Origin: Ruminococcus flavefaciens
GTDB lineage: Bacteria > Bacillota > Clostridia > Oscillospirales > Ruminococcaceae
NCBI GenBank assembly: GCA_902777125.1
Contig: CACYSQ010000003.1
Coordinates: 1 to 64,000, forward strand
Length of the DNA stretch: 64,000 nucleotides
Direction of reading: 5' to 3'
Positions 15,123 to 24,703 of this stretch are shown here, piece by piece (the stretch's first letter is position 1; the number at the start of each line of letters is the position of its first letter). The notes beneath the pieces were generated by a model. It saw nothing but the letters and a program-made list of their open reading frames with translations. It ran no database searches and was not told where the DNA came from. The translations under genes were made by a program, and so were the position numbers.

Positions 15123-17093
15123 TTACTTCCTCACGATGTCCATTTCAAAGGGCTTGAGGTCGATAGTGTCCTTGCCTGCGGAGTCGATGATGCTGAACAT
15201 AGCCTTCGGGAGGGTTATCTTGGCGTTCTCCTCGGAGTTGTTGAAGAAGAAGATGTAGTCATCGAGACCGTTCGTCCTCGTTGTGACCTCAACTCCCTTG
15301 GGAAGTCCCTTGAGACGCGGCATACCGGTCTGGCGCATGATATTTCCGGCAAAGCTCTCGTAGAAATCCGACTTGCAGACAGTTCCGACATAGTAAACAA
15401 CGCCGCTGCAATACCTGTTCATGGTAACTGCCGGACAGCAGCGGTAGTAATTATCGCTGTACTCCGCATAAGCCTTTGCAGTCGTGAGTCTGAGGATATC
15501 GCACCACTGACGGCAGACGTACTCGTTTCCGGCGAAGTCCTTGATCTTCTGCTCCTTGGCACCGATCGGGTCGTACTCAGTGACCTCCGCACCGACAAGC
15601 TCCTTGAACACTGTCGGGAGGCTCTCCATGATGCAGTTGTTGTTGTTGTCCTTGACGCCGCTGCGGTTGGTCAGGACGAGCGTACCTCCGCCTATGACAT
15701 AGCGGTAGAGGTTCTCGGCAGCAGCCTTTTTGTAGACGAACATCTCCGGTGCAACCACGACCTTGTACGATGAGAGGTCGGCTTCCGGCGAAACAACGTC
15801 CACATTAGCACCGAACCTCGCAAATGCAGCGTGGAAGTACCTGAGCTGGTCAAGGTAGTTGTAGCCCTCGGTCTGTGGCTGTATCTTCAGTGCATGGGCA
15901 TTCTCAGGGGAATATAGTATCGCGGCATCGGAGACGAGCTCGGTCGTGTCGATGACACTGAGCTTCGAGGCAGTCTTGCAGAGCTCTGCGAACTCGAAAA
16001 ATCTTCTTCCGGGGATATTGCTGTGGTCGATAAGACCGTGCCAGAACATCTCAGCGCCGGTCCTCGCGGTCCTCCAGCGGAAGTGCAGAACGGTATCGGC
16101 ACCGTGTGCGAGAGCCTGCAGGGAATAGCCCATTATCATGCCGGGACGCGGTGTTGAGGACATGGGAGCCCAGCTTCCTGTGGGACCGCTGAGCTGTTCC
16201 ATTACCCAGAAATTGCTGCCCTTGATGCCTCGCATGAGGTCGAGGAAGAATGCGTGGGAGTAGAATTCCTCCGGGTCCTCGGGTATCTGCACCGGCGGGT
16301 AGTTGTCATACGAAACGAAGTCGAGCGGCTCGAACATCTTGTATAAGTCCGGCGCATTCCCGCTTATCCATGTATTCGTGGTTATCTTTATCTTGGGCAT
16401 CTCACGGCGCATAACGGTCGCGAGCTCCCTGACGTAGCCGTTCACGCTGTCGCAGCAGAACCTGTACCAGTCAAGGCAGAGCGCAGGGTTCTGCCATTCC
16501 GTGGGGTAAGCCGAGGGCGGCTGTATCTGTGTCATGCTGGAATATTCGCCGCTCCACACGCTCGTTCCGAAAACCTCATTTATCGCTTCAAGGCTGTCGT
16601 ACTTATCGAGCAGCCAGTTCCGGAACCTCGCCTTGCACTCGTCGCAGCAGCAGGGATAAGCCTCGAGCTCGTTGTCTATCTGCCACGCCTTTACAGCAGG
16701 GTGATTGCCGTAGCGCAGGACGAGCTGTGTAGCGATACGCTTGGCATAGGTGAAGAACACCGGCGAATTGACGCATCTGTGTCCCCTTATGCCGGTCTGT
16801 ATCTGCTTCTCGTCGGAACCCACCCTGATTATCTCGGGGTGAGCCTCATACAGCCACATCGGCGGACAGCAGGTCGGTATGCTCAGCACTATCTCCATGC
16901 CGAAACGCTGCAATACCGCGATAACATCATCGAGCCATTCAAACTCGAAAACGCCGTCACGCGGTTCGAGCCTTGACCATGCGAACTCCGCGATGCGGAC
17001 GACCTTTACACCTGTCTGTGCCATGAGAGCCGCGTCCTTCTCCCAAAGCGATTTGTCCCACTGTTCGGGGTAATAATCAACTCCTATTTTCAT
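15123..17093 (-). CDS. GH42 beta-galactosidase
   Basis: The 656-residue enzyme has the GH42 TIM barrel, trimerisation and C-terminal beta domains. [12 protein letters not shown] is the usual opening; the acid/base is E142 in QIDNELEAY, and the nucleophile is E299 in WVMEQLSG. A Cys cluster (CCCDECK, 148-154) fits the zinc site of many GH42 enzymes. There is no signal peptide, so it cuts beta-galactosides inside the cell. Its start overlaps the histidine phosphatase gene by 17 bases and dtd follows after 2 bases, so it is translationally embedded in a housekeeping operon rather than in a sugar-use cluster. Confidence 0.95.
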   Translation of the reverse strand: MKIGVDYYPEQWDKSLWEKDAALMAQTGVKVVRIAEFAWSRLEPRDGVFEFEWLDDVIAVLQRFGMEIVLSIPTCCPPMWLYEAHPEIIRVGSDEKQIQTGIRGHRCVNSPVFFTYAKRIATQLVLRYGNHPAVKAWQIDNELEAYPCCCDECKARFRNWLLDKYDSLEAINEVFGTSVWSGEYSSMTQIQPPSAYPTEWQNPALCLDWYRFCCDSVNGYVRELATVMRREMPKIKITTNTWISGNAPDLYKMFEPLDFVSYDNYPPVQIPEDPEEFYSHAFFLDLMRGIKGSNFWVMEQLSGPTGSWAPMSSTPRPGMIMGYSLQALAHGADTVLHFRWRTARTGAEMFWHGLIDHSNIPGRRFFEFAELCKTASKLSVIDTTELVSDAAILYSPENAHALKIQPQTEGYNYLDQLRYFHAAFARFGANVDVVSPEADLSSYKVVVAPEMFVYKKAAAENLYRYVIGGGTLVLTNRSGVKDNNNNCIMESLPTVFKELVGAEVTEYDPIGAKEQKIKDFAGNEYVCRQWCDILRLTTAKAYAEYSDNYYRCCPAVTMNRYCSGVVYYVGTVCKSDFYESFAGNIMRQTGMPRLKGLPKGVEVTTRTNGLDDYIFFFNNSEENAKITLPKAMFSIIDSAGKDTIDLKPFEMDIVRK

Positions 17094-17640
17094 AATTTCC
17101 TCCGGTTATATCATAGGCGATGAGCTGACAGTTGCCCATGAACCAGTTTGAGAAGCTCTCCGTCGTCATGTCGTTGAAGTAGGTCTCGATGACGCGGCAG
17201 ACTCCGCCGTGGCTCACGATAAGGACTGTCTTATCGCCGTATTTTTCTACAATATCGTCAAGTGCGGAATAGACTCTGTGTGCGAGCATGAGCAGCGATT
17301 CACCGCTTCCGCCCATTCTCACGCCGAAGTTCTCCTTGCCCTCGGCAAAGCCCTCCGCATATCTTGTTTTTCCCTCATAGCTGCCGTAGTCCCATTCGCG
17401 CAGCCTTTCGTCCGTAACTATGTCCAGACCGCTTTTTCCGGCAACCGCAAGCGCAGTCGCCACTGCCCTTTTCATCGGCGAGGAGATGATGATATCAACA
17501 TCCCCGAGGGCAGCCACCTCGTCCGCAAGAGCTTTTGCCTGAGCTGTGCCGACCGCATTCAGCGGAATGTCAGTCGTTCCGAGGACGATATCGCGGCTGT
17601 TGTAGTCAGTCTGACCGTGTCGTGTTGAATATATCCTCAT
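17077..17640 (-). CDS. Histidine phosphatase family protein
   Basis: The 187-residue protein has the phosphoglycerate-mutase-like fold: the catalytic RHGQT near the N-terminus (residues 7-11), the LREWDYGSYEGKT segment and the second catalytic His in VSHGGVCR. Members include phosphosugar, cobalamin-pathway and adenosylcobalamin-phosphate phosphatases; the substrate cannot be read from sequence. It starts 1 base after the recN stop and overlaps the GH42 gene by 17 bases. Confidence 0.9.
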   Translation of the reverse strand: MRIYSTRHGQTDYNSRDIVLGTTDIPLNAVGTAQAKALADEVAALGDVDIIISSPMKRAVATALAVAGKSGLDIVTDERLREWDYGSYEGKTRYAEGFAEGKENFGVRMGGSGESLLMLAHRVYSALDDIVEKYGDKTVLIVSHGGVCRVIETYFNDMTTESFSNWFMGNCQLIAYDITGGNYENRS

Positions 17641-17641
17641 A

Positions 17642-19303
17642 TCAGCTCTCCATAGCCCTTTCTATCTCGGCACGGGCATTTTCAAGCATGAGCTCACTGG
17701 GAGCTTCACCGCCCATGATACGCGCTATTTCGGCAACTCTGCCGTCCATATCGAGCTCAGTGACATGGGTCTCGGTGCGGTCACCGACAATGCCCTTCTC
17801 GATCATGAGGTGGTGGTCAGCCATGACCGCTATCTGTGAAAGGTGGGTAACGCAGATGACCTGACGCACCTTGCCTATCTCGCGGAGCTTTATGCCTATT
17901 TTCTGGGCAGCCTTGCCGCTTACGCCGGTGTCAATCTCGTCGAATATCATCGTGGGGATACTGTCCTTGTCCGCGATGACGCTTTTGAGTGCGAGCATTA
18001 TCCTTGAAAGCTCACCGCCCGACGCTATCTTTGAGATCGGCTTGGGCTCCTCGCCTCTGTTTGCGGAAATGAGGAACTCCACGGTGTCCATGCCGTTGAC
18101 CGTGAGCTTGCCCTTTTCGTGGCGGACTGCAATGATAACTCCCGACATATTGAGGAATTCCAACTCTGCTGTGACCCTCTCGGCAAACCTCTCCGCGGCA
18201 GCCTCACGGTAGTCGTAAAGTGCCTTTGCACGTTCAGTTACGATGTGAAGGAGCTGCTCCCTTTCAGCGGCAAGCTCCTCTATTTCTCCGCGTGAGCTCT
18301 CATGGTTGGCGAGCTCACCGCAGGCTTCCTCGTAAAGCTTCGCGAGGCCGGCACAATCCTCGGTATATTTGCGTTTCAGCTTATTTATTGTATTCAGTCT
18401 CTCGGTCAGATATTCAAGCCGCTGACCGTCAAGCTCGACCCGGTCCGCAAGCTCCTCAAGTCCGGAAGCGATGTCCGCAAGCTCTATCTCAGCAGCGGAG
18501 AGCCTTTCGCAGAGCTGTGCGAGCTCGGGGATATCCTCGGTATAGGCGGATATCTCCTGTTCAGCCGAGACTATCATGTCATTTGCGGCGTCCTCGCCGG
18601 TTATAGCCTGAACAGCGTTCTTTGCGGCAATTATGGTACGCTCGGCATTCTTAGCGGCACTGTACTCGCGCTCGAGGGTATCGTCCTCGTCCTCACGGAG
18701 GTCAAGACCGCCGATATCTTCCAATATCTCCTTGAGATAGCGGCTGCGTTCGATACGCGACTGCTCCTGCTTTTTCAGCTCACCGAGCCTCCGGGCAGTA
18801 TGCTGGAGCTTCCGGAAAGCCTCCCTGTAGCTTGTTAGGAATGAGTCGTCCCCGGCGAAGCTGTCGAGTATCTCGAGGTGCCTTTCGCTGTCGAGGAGTA
18901 TCTGGTTGTCGTGCTGACCGTGGATATTTATGAGCAGCGAGCCTATCTCCTTGAGGAGAGAAGCAGAAGCCGTCCTGCGGTTGATGCGGGAGGTGCTTCC
19001 TCCGTCGGCGCTTATCTCACGGGTAACGGTTATCTCTCCGCCGTCATGGTCAATGTCAAGCTCATCGAGCTTCGCGCATATCTCGGGCGAAAGCTCCGTG
19101 AACAGGGCGGTTATCTCAGCCTTGTCGCAGCCGGAACGCACAATGTCCTTTGTGCAGCGCTGTCCGAGTACGGCATTGATGCCGTTGATGAGTATGGACT
19201 TTCCTGCTCCGGTCTCACCGGTGAAGATATTTAGTCCCGGAGTAAGGGGAATGACGGCTTCCCTGATAACAGCGAGATTTCTGATGTATATTTCCTTCAG
19301 CAT
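17642..19303 (-). CDS. recN: DNA repair protein RecN
   Basis: The 553-residue SMC-like ATPase has Walker A GETGAGKS near residue 30, long coiled-coil arms (about 160-360), the signature region ASGGELSRIMLALK and Walker B (PTMIFDEIDTGVSG). RecN gathers at double-strand breaks and helps recombination repair. The gene follows argR, the usual order argR-recN in Firmicutes. Confidence 0.97.
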   Translation of the reverse strand: MLKEIYIRNLAVIREAVIPLTPGLNIFTGETGAGKSILINGINAVLGQRCTKDIVRSGCDKAEITALFTELSPEICAKLDELDIDHDGGEITVTREISADGGSTSRINRRTASASLLKEIGSLLINIHGQHDNQILLDSERHLEILDSFAGDDSFLTSYREAFRKLQHTARRLGELKKQEQSRIERSRYLKEILEDIGGLDLREDEDDTLEREYSAAKNAERTIIAAKNAVQAITGEDAANDMIVSAEQEISAYTEDIPELAQLCERLSAAEIELADIASGLEELADRVELDGQRLEYLTERLNTINKLKRKYTEDCAGLAKLYEEACGELANHESSRGEIEELAAEREQLLHIVTERAKALYDYREAAAERFAERVTAELEFLNMSGVIIAVRHEKGKLTVNGMDTVEFLISANRGEEPKPISKIASGGELSRIMLALKSVIADKDSIPTMIFDEIDTGVSGKAAQKIGIKLREIGKVRQVICVTHLSQIAVMADHHLMIEKGIVGDRTETHVTELDMDGRVAEIARIMGGEAPSELMLENARAEIERAMES

Positions 19304-19313
19304 TGGTCAGTTA

Positions 19314-19760
19314 TTACCTCCCGGAGGGGAAAAGCTCGCTTCGGAACTGCTTTGAGAGGTTCTTCGCGTCAGCCTCGCTCCTGACAAGTATGAAGATCGT
19401 GTCATCGCCGGCAATGGTCCCGACGACTCCCTGATGCTCGACAGAGTCGATAGCGGCACAGGTACCCTGAGCCATACCCGCCTTGCATTTCAGGACGATA
19501 GTATTCAGTGCGTAATCGACCGAAAGCACAGCCTCCTCGAAAATGGTCTTTTCGGCTGCCGAGGTCGGCGGGAGGATATAGCGGTATTCCCCTGCTGCGT
19601 CCCTGTGCTTGACGAGGGAGAGCTGCTGGATATCGCGGGAAAGCGTTGCCTGAGTGGTCCTTATCCCACGCTCCGCAAGAAGCTCCATGAGAGCCTCCTG
19701 AGTGGAGACCGGCTGCTCAGAGATTATTTCAAGTATAGCTTCATGTCTCTTGTTTTTCAT
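19314..19760 (-). CDS. argR: Arginine repressor
   Basis: The 148-residue protein has an N-terminal winged helix (RTTQATLSRDIQQLSLVK) and the C-terminal oligomerisation/arginine-binding domain with GTIAGDDTIFILVRS. It represses arginine synthesis and activates its breakdown when arginine binds. In Firmicutes argR commonly sits beside recN and tlyA, as here. A link to the arginine-fed polyamine operon further along is possible, but I did not find ARG boxes. Confidence 0.96.
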   Translation of the reverse strand: MKNKRHEAILEIISEQPVSTQEALMELLAERGIRTTQATLSRDIQQLSLVKHRDAAGEYRYILPPTSAAEKTIFEEAVLSVDYALNTIVLKCKAGMAQGTCAAIDSVEHQGVVGTIAGDDTIFILVRSEADAKNLSKQFRSELFPSGR

Positions 19761-19772
19761 ATCCGGCTCCTG

Positions 19773-20627
19773 TTATTTTATAGGTCTGCAAAGTTTGCGG
19801 CAGAGCGATTCATGGAAGGAATTTCCGATGACGTTCACAAAGCTGATGTTGTTCCTGCCGCGGCAGATGTCTATTGACTCGTTTTCGCTGAGGCTTATCG
19901 GGTGCTCGCCGTCAACGTTTATGACGATGCTGTCACCGCCGGAGGTCTTATCCGTAAGGCGGAGGTGTCTTTCCGACGAAAACAGCGTTGCCCTTGAAAA
20001 GAGCGAATGCGGACAGATAAGCGTCATCTCGATACATTCGAGGTCGGGCTCTATGACGGGACCGCCTGCCGAAAGCGCGTAGGCTGTCGAGCCGGAGGGC
20101 GTACTGAAAAGCACACCGTCCGCACGGTATCTTCCGATGAGATAGCCCTCGGAGTAGACCTCAAAATCGCATATCCTGAAGCTTCCGGAACGTGCCGAGA
20201 CCTCGTTGAGAGCAGTGTAGACCTCATCACCGTTCTCACCGTGATAGGTGATATCGAGGGTCATTCTCTGCGAGACCTCGTAATCCCCGGTTATAAGGAG
20301 CTTCAGCTTGTCGAGCTGGTCAGCCTCGAGACCTGCCATGAAGCCGAGCGTACCGGTATTTATGCCGAGCAGCTTGGTATCCGTACCCATGAGGAACTTT
20401 GCACAGCGGAGTATAGTACCGTCACCGCCTATAGCAATGACGAAATCCGCACCTGCAACGGAGTCTTCAATATTCTCGAACACAACGAAATCCTTGTCCG
20501 CGAAATCACTGCGGAAATCCTCGCTGACCGACAGGACCGCACCGTAGGAATGGAGGACGTCACAGACCTCCCTCGCACATCTCAGCGCATTGGGCTTCTG
20601 AAAATTCGGATACAATACTGCTTTCAT
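19773..20627 (-). CDS. nadK: NAD kinase
   Basis: The 284-residue enzyme makes NADP from NAD and ATP. It has the signature GGDGT (AIGGDGTILRCA), the conserved NE pair (ALNEVSARSG), the YRADGVLFSTPSGSTAY block and the late NVDGE. The start overlaps the tlyA stop by 4 bases. The position between tlyA and argR is conserved in Firmicutes. Confidence 0.96.
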   Translation of the reverse strand: MKAVLYPNFQKPNALRCAREVCDVLHSYGAVLSVSEDFRSDFADKDFVVFENIEDSVAGADFVIAIGGDGTILRCAKFLMGTDTKLLGINTGTLGFMAGLEADQLDKLKLLITGDYEVSQRMTLDITYHGENGDEVYTALNEVSARSGSFRICDFEVYSEGYLIGRYRADGVLFSTPSGSTAYALSAGGPVIEPDLECIEMTLICPHSLFSRATLFSSERHLRLTDKTSGGDSIVINVDGEHPISLSENESIDICRGRNNISFVNVIGNSFHESLCRKLCRPIK

Positions 20628-21412
20628 ACTAACTCCTTAAAGGCATTCTCAACAAGCCTGCGGAAATCGTGTGAGACCGGTAAAACGCCGGTCTTCCGCA
20701 GCTTGACGAGATACTCTATATTGCCGCTCCCGCCCTTTACCGGGGAGGGAACGTATTTCTCACATACAAAGCCGAGGCTTCGTGCAAAGCTGTCTATATC
20801 GCTGAGAACGCGGATATGCACCTTCCTGTCGCGGACGATGCCGTTCTTGCCGATACCGCTCCTGCCAGCCTCGAACTGCGGTTTTATGAGAACTGCCGCA
20901 GTGCCGCTCTCATCGAGCAGCTCATATATTTTCGGGAGGATAAGTGTGAGGGAGATGAACGAAACATCAGCCGTAACGATATCAGCCCTGCCGCCGATGG
21001 TATCCGGCGATACCCCTCGAATGTCCGTACCCTCCATGTTCACTACCCTGCTGTCGTCCCTGAGAGACTGAGCGAGCTGACCTGTTCCCACATCGACAGC
21101 GTAGACCTTAGCGGCGCCCTTCATCAGCATGAGCTCCGTGAAGCCGCCTGTTGATGCGCCGATGTCGATGCAGACCTTTCCTGCAAGGTCAAGGGCAAAT
21201 TCCTCAACAGCCCTTTCGAGCTTGAGGGCACCTCTGCCGACGTATTTTTCCTCCTCATGGGAGACTATGACGTCCTCCGGAGAGACCTCCTGGGAGGCTT
21301 TTTTTGCCCTCACGGAATTGACCTCGACATTGCCTGCCTCGACCATTTCCTTTGCTCTCTGACGGCTCCGGGCAATGCCTCTCGCGACCATTTCAGCGTC
21401 AAGCCTTGCCAT
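20624..21412 (-). CDS. tlyA: TlyA family rRNA 2'-O-methyltransferase
   Basis: About 262 residues: an N-terminal S4 RNA-binding domain (ARLDAEMVARGIARSRQRAKEMVEAGNVEVN) and a FtsJ-like methyltransferase domain with SAM-binding DIGASTGGFTE, DVSFIS and KPQFEAG. The K-D-K-E catalytic pattern is visible. TlyA methylates ribosomal RNA. I chose the start at 21412 (MARLDAE), the usual N-terminus; it overlaps the dxs 3' end by 14 bases. Confidence 0.94.
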   Translation of the reverse strand: MARLDAEMVARGIARSRQRAKEMVEAGNVEVNSVRAKKASQEVSPEDVIVSHEEEKYVGRGALKLERAVEEFALDLAGKVCIDIGASTGGFTELMLMKGAAKVYAVDVGTGQLAQSLRDDSRVVNMEGTDIRGVSPDTIGGRADIVTADVSFISLTLILPKIYELLDESGTAAVLIKPQFEAGRSGIGKNGIVRDRKVHIRVLSDIDSFARSLGFVCEKYVPSPVKGGSGNIEYLVKLRKTGVLPVSHDFRRLVENAFKELV

Positions 21413-23297
21413 TTTTCCCGAACCTTCCGCGGATATAGTCAGCCATTTTCTCTGCCGAGAGACCGAGCCCGTCAAGGCATTCCGCAATGGTAGCCTGCTT
21501 CACAAAGCCGGAGGCTGCAACGCGGCTGTAATCGCCGGAGTAGCCGGCCTCCGCGAGCCTGTCGCCTATCATCTCGGAAATACTTCCCTCGCCGCATGAC
21601 TCCTCAAAGAATACGATGCGCTTATACTTGGCTATCTCACCGATGATGTCGTGGCAAAGGGGGTATATCTTCGTGAGCTTGAGCAGGTCACATTTCAGCC
21701 CGTCACCGAGCAGAGCCTTCTGTGCGAGGAAAGCCTCGTTGTATATCCTGCCGTAGGTTATAACGAGGATATCGCCCTTGTTCTGACGGAGGAAAAGATA
21801 GTCCGTATTGAGATAATTCGTGTTAAAGGAGGCATTCTCGGGACCACGCGGATAGCGTATCGCGGCAAGTCCCTTACAGACATATATCGCCTTCTGCATA
21901 CACATTTTCAGCTCCTCGTAGCACGAGGGGGAATAGATCACGGTATCGGGTATGGTCGTGAGCATGGGAACATCGTACATACCCTGATGAGTTTCGCCGT
22001 CCTCACCGACAACTCCTGCGCGGTCGATGCCGAGGACAACGTGCAGACCTCCTATCGCTATGTCATGGATAAGCTGGTCGTATGCTCTCTGCAAAAAGGT
22101 CGAATATACCGCAAAAACCGGTATCTGTCCCATTGAGGCAAGACCTCCGGCAAAAGTCACGGCGTGCTGCTCAGCGATGCCGACATCGAAGAACCTCTCA
22201 GGGAAGCGGTGGTAGAAGAACTGCAAGCCCGTGCCGTACTTCATCGCGGCAGTGATAGCGCAGATGCGGTCGTCCTTCTCGGCAATGGAGACGAGCTCCC
22301 TGCCGAAAACAGTGGAATAGCTGTCGCTCTGACAGACCTCCGGGTTGCCTGACTCAATATCGAATTTGGAGATGCCGTGGTACTCGCCGGGATTTTCCTC
22401 CGCGGGAGCATAACCGCTGCCCTTCTGCGTCTTGACATGGATAAAAACGGGACGGCGGTAGGACTTTGCAACGTGAATGACCTCCTCGAGCTCCTCGAGA
22501 CTGTGACCGTTGACGGGTCCGAGGTAGATGAAGCCCATGTCCTCGAACATCGTACTCTGTTCGAGGAGCTTGTATTTCACGGAGTCCTTGACGTACTTCA
22601 CGCCCTTGGATACGCCCTTTCCGACAAGCGGGACCTTTCCGAGGCCCTTTTCGACGGTACGCTTTGTGCGGACGTATTTTTCGGTATTCCTGAGCGATGT
22701 GAGGTATCTTGCGACTGCTCCGACGCTCTTGGAAATAGACATATTATTGTCGTTGAGAATGACGATGAGGTTGAGGTCTTTTTCCTTGCCTGCATTGTTC
22801 ATCGCCTCGTAGAACATACCTCCGGTCATAGCACCGTCGCCGATTACGGCAACGGAATAATTATCGCTGCCCTGCATCTTCATCGCCTCCGCGATACCGC
22901 AGGCGACTGACACGGACGTACTGCTGTGACCGCTTATGAAGCTGTCGTGCTCGGACTCCTCCGGCTTTGGGAAGCCCGAAATACCGCCCTTCTGACGGAG
23001 AGTAGCAAACTGCTGGTATCTTCCGGTAAGTATCTTGTGGGTATAGCACTGGTGACCGACGTCCCAGACGATCTTGTCGTCCGGCGAGCTGAAATTGCGG
23101 TGTATAGCCATAGTCAGCTCAACAGCGCCGAGGTTTGAGGCAAGATGTCCGCCGTTTTTCGATACGGTGGTTATAAGGGTCTTCCTTATCTCACTGCAAA
23201 GTCCCCTGCATTGTTTCAGGGAGAGGCTTTTGAGGTCACCGGGAAGGTCAAGCTCCGCGAGAGTGACCCTTTCCTCCTGAATTAGATCGTTCTTCAT
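21399..23297 (-). CDS. dxs: 1-deoxy-D-xylulose-5-phosphate synthase
   Basis: The 632-residue thiamine-diphosphate enzyme condenses pyruvate and glyceraldehyde 3-phosphate, the first step of the MEP isoprenoid pathway. Visible motifs are WDVGHQCYTHKILTGR, the ThDP/Mg motif GDGAMTGGMFYEA..NDNNMSIS, the pyrimidine-domain FDVGIAEQHAVTFAGG and RYPRGP. The length is normal. The ATG at 23297 has no clear ribosome-binding site at standard distance; it follows xseB by 4 bases and may be coupled. Confidence 0.97.
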   Translation of the reverse strand: MKNDLIQEERVTLAELDLPGDLKSLSLKQCRGLCSEIRKTLITTVSKNGGHLASNLGAVELTMAIHRNFSSPDDKIVWDVGHQCYTHKILTGRYQQFATLRQKGGISGFPKPEESEHDSFISGHSSTSVSVACGIAEAMKMQGSDNYSVAVIGDGAMTGGMFYEAMNNAGKEKDLNLIVILNDNNMSISKSVGAVARYLTSLRNTEKYVRTKRTVEKGLGKVPLVGKGVSKGVKYVKDSVKYKLLEQSTMFEDMGFIYLGPVNGHSLEELEEVIHVAKSYRRPVFIHVKTQKGSGYAPAEENPGEYHGISKFDIESGNPEVCQSDSYSTVFGRELVSIAEKDDRICAITAAMKYGTGLQFFYHRFPERFFDVGIAEQHAVTFAGGLASMGQIPVFAVYSTFLQRAYDQLIHDIAIGGLHVVLGIDRAGVVGEDGETHQGMYDVPMLTTIPDTVIYSPSCYEELKMCMQKAIYVCKGLAAIRYPRGPENASFNTNYLNTDYLFLRQNKGDILVITYGRIYNEAFLAQKALLGDGLKCDLLKLTKIYPLCHDIIGEIAKYKRIVFFEESCGEGSISEMIGDRLAEAGYSGDYSRVAASGFVKQATIAECLDGLGLSAEKMADYIRGRFGKNGKA

Positions 23298-23301
23298 TTT
23301 T

Positions 23302-23508
23302 TCACGATGCGGAATTATCTCCGCACTCCTTATCCTCAGTTATTTTTATCCGCGCTTCATCGAGCTGCTTGCGGCATTCCGCGGCAGTCTTAACGCCCTC
23401 ACCGTAGAGCTGTACTGCCTTATCGAGCGGAATATCGCCCTTTTCGAGCTCTGCCGTTATCGCAGCGAGCCGCGCGAGATTATCCTCGAATGTTATTTTT
23501 TCTTCCAT
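23302..23508 (-). CDS. xseB: Exodeoxyribonuclease VII small subunit
   Basis: The 68-residue product has the XseB pattern ITFEDNLARLAAITAELEKGDIPLDKAVQLYGEGVKTA..C. It binds XseA to form exonuclease VII, which degrades single-stranded DNA. The start MEEKITF at 23508 lies 4 bases after the xseA stop with a GGTGAG site. Confidence 0.95.
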   Translation of the reverse strand: MEEKITFEDNLARLAAITAELEKGDIPLDKAVQLYGEGVKTAAECRKQLDEARIKITEDKECGDNSAS

Positions 23509-23512
23509 TTTC

Positions 23513-24703
23513 TCACCATTTATCAATTATCTCAGCGGAAGCTCCGCCGCTGCCGAAACGCAGCTCAACGCGGTCGCCTTTGCTGATATTTTCCGAACTG
23601 TTAAGAAGCTCACCGTCCCTGTATACGAGGGAATATCCGCGAGAAAGCACCTTCAGCGGACTGAGGCTGTCAAGCGCGGCGGCATTCCGGGCAAGCTCCG
23701 CGGACTTCCTTTCCATGAGTCTTTCAATAGCGGCATCATTTCTCCTGCCGAGGGCATCGAGCCTTTCCGCAGCGAGTTTAAGACGGTTCTCCGGGGAACG
23801 CGCAGCGAGCCTTGCAGCGAGGAGGCTAACCCTTTCCTCCGCAGAGTTAAGCTTCCTCCGGAAGACACTGTCCGCCTGCGCTGCGAGCCTTTCCACGCGC
23901 TCATACAGGCTCTCTATGGTCGGAGAGGCAAGCTCCGCAGCCGCCGAGGGAGTAGGTGCTCTCATGTCGGCAGCCATGTCCGTGAGCGTGAAGTCAGTTT
24001 CGTGTCCGACAGCCGATATCACCGGGACCTTCGCCCCGTAGACCGCACGGGTCACTTTCTCGGTGTTGAAAGCGCTGAGGTCTTCTGACGAGCCTCCGCC
24101 GCGTCCGATGATGATGACGTCGCAGCCGGCATTTTCAGCCTTTATGATACCGCGGCAGACAGAATCCGGAGCCTCCTCGCCCTGGACGAGAGCGTTCACA
24201 GCATAGACCTCGCAGAGAGGATATCGCCTTGTCAGAACGTTGATGATATCCCTGACGGCAGCGCCGCTGAGTGACGTAACTACGCCTATTTTCCGCGGCA
24301 TAGCAGGCAGCGGACGCTTATGTGCCTGATCGAAGATGCCCTCCTTTGCGAGCTTCTTTTTGAGCTGTTCGAGGGCAGCATTGGCAGCGCCGGCGCCCTC
24401 CGGCATGATGTCGTTGACGTATATCTGGTAAACTCCGTCGCGCTCGTAGACGTTCACGCTTCCGCTGACAATGACGGACATACCGTCCTCCGGCTCAAAT
24501 TTTAGCCTTGCGGCAGCCGATGCGAACATCACCGCTTTGACTGAGCTTTCCGCGTCCTTGAGCGTGAAATAGATGTGACCGCTGCGGTAATGGCGCACGA
24601 AGTTCGATATTTCGCCCTTTATCATTATCCCCTGCAAGTTCCTGTCGCCCTTGAGGATAAATCCGATGTACTTGTTTATCTGCGAGACCGTTATCACAGG
24701 CAT
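23513..24703 (-). CDS. xseA: Exodeoxyribonuclease VII large subunit
   Basis: The 396-residue catalytic subunit has an N-terminal OB fold (VSQINKYIGFIL..GEISNFVRHYRSGHIYFTLKD), the catalytic core (IGVVTSLSGAAVRDI, IIGRGGGSSEDL, SAVGHETDFTL, RAPTPSAAAE) and an Arg/Ala-rich coiled-coil C-terminal half ending in LSRGYSLV. It works with XseB. The start overlaps the Kae1-like gene by about 10 bases. Confidence 0.96.
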   Translation of the reverse strand: MPVITVSQINKYIGFILKGDRNLQGIMIKGEISNFVRHYRSGHIYFTLKDAESSVKAVMFASAAARLKFEPEDGMSVIVSGSVNVYERDGVYQIYVNDIMPEGAGAANAALEQLKKKLAKEGIFDQAHKRPLPAMPRKIGVVTSLSGAAVRDIINVLTRRYPLCEVYAVNALVQGEEAPDSVCRGIIKAENAGCDVIIIGRGGGSSEDLSAFNTEKVTRAVYGAKVPVISAVGHETDFTLTDMAADMRAPTPSAAAELASPTIESLYERVERLAAQADSVFRRKLNSAEERVSLLAARLAARSPENRLKLAAERLDALGRRNDAAIERLMERKSAELARNAAALDSLSPLKVLSRGYSLVYRDGELLNSSENISKGDRVELRFGSGGASAEIIDKW

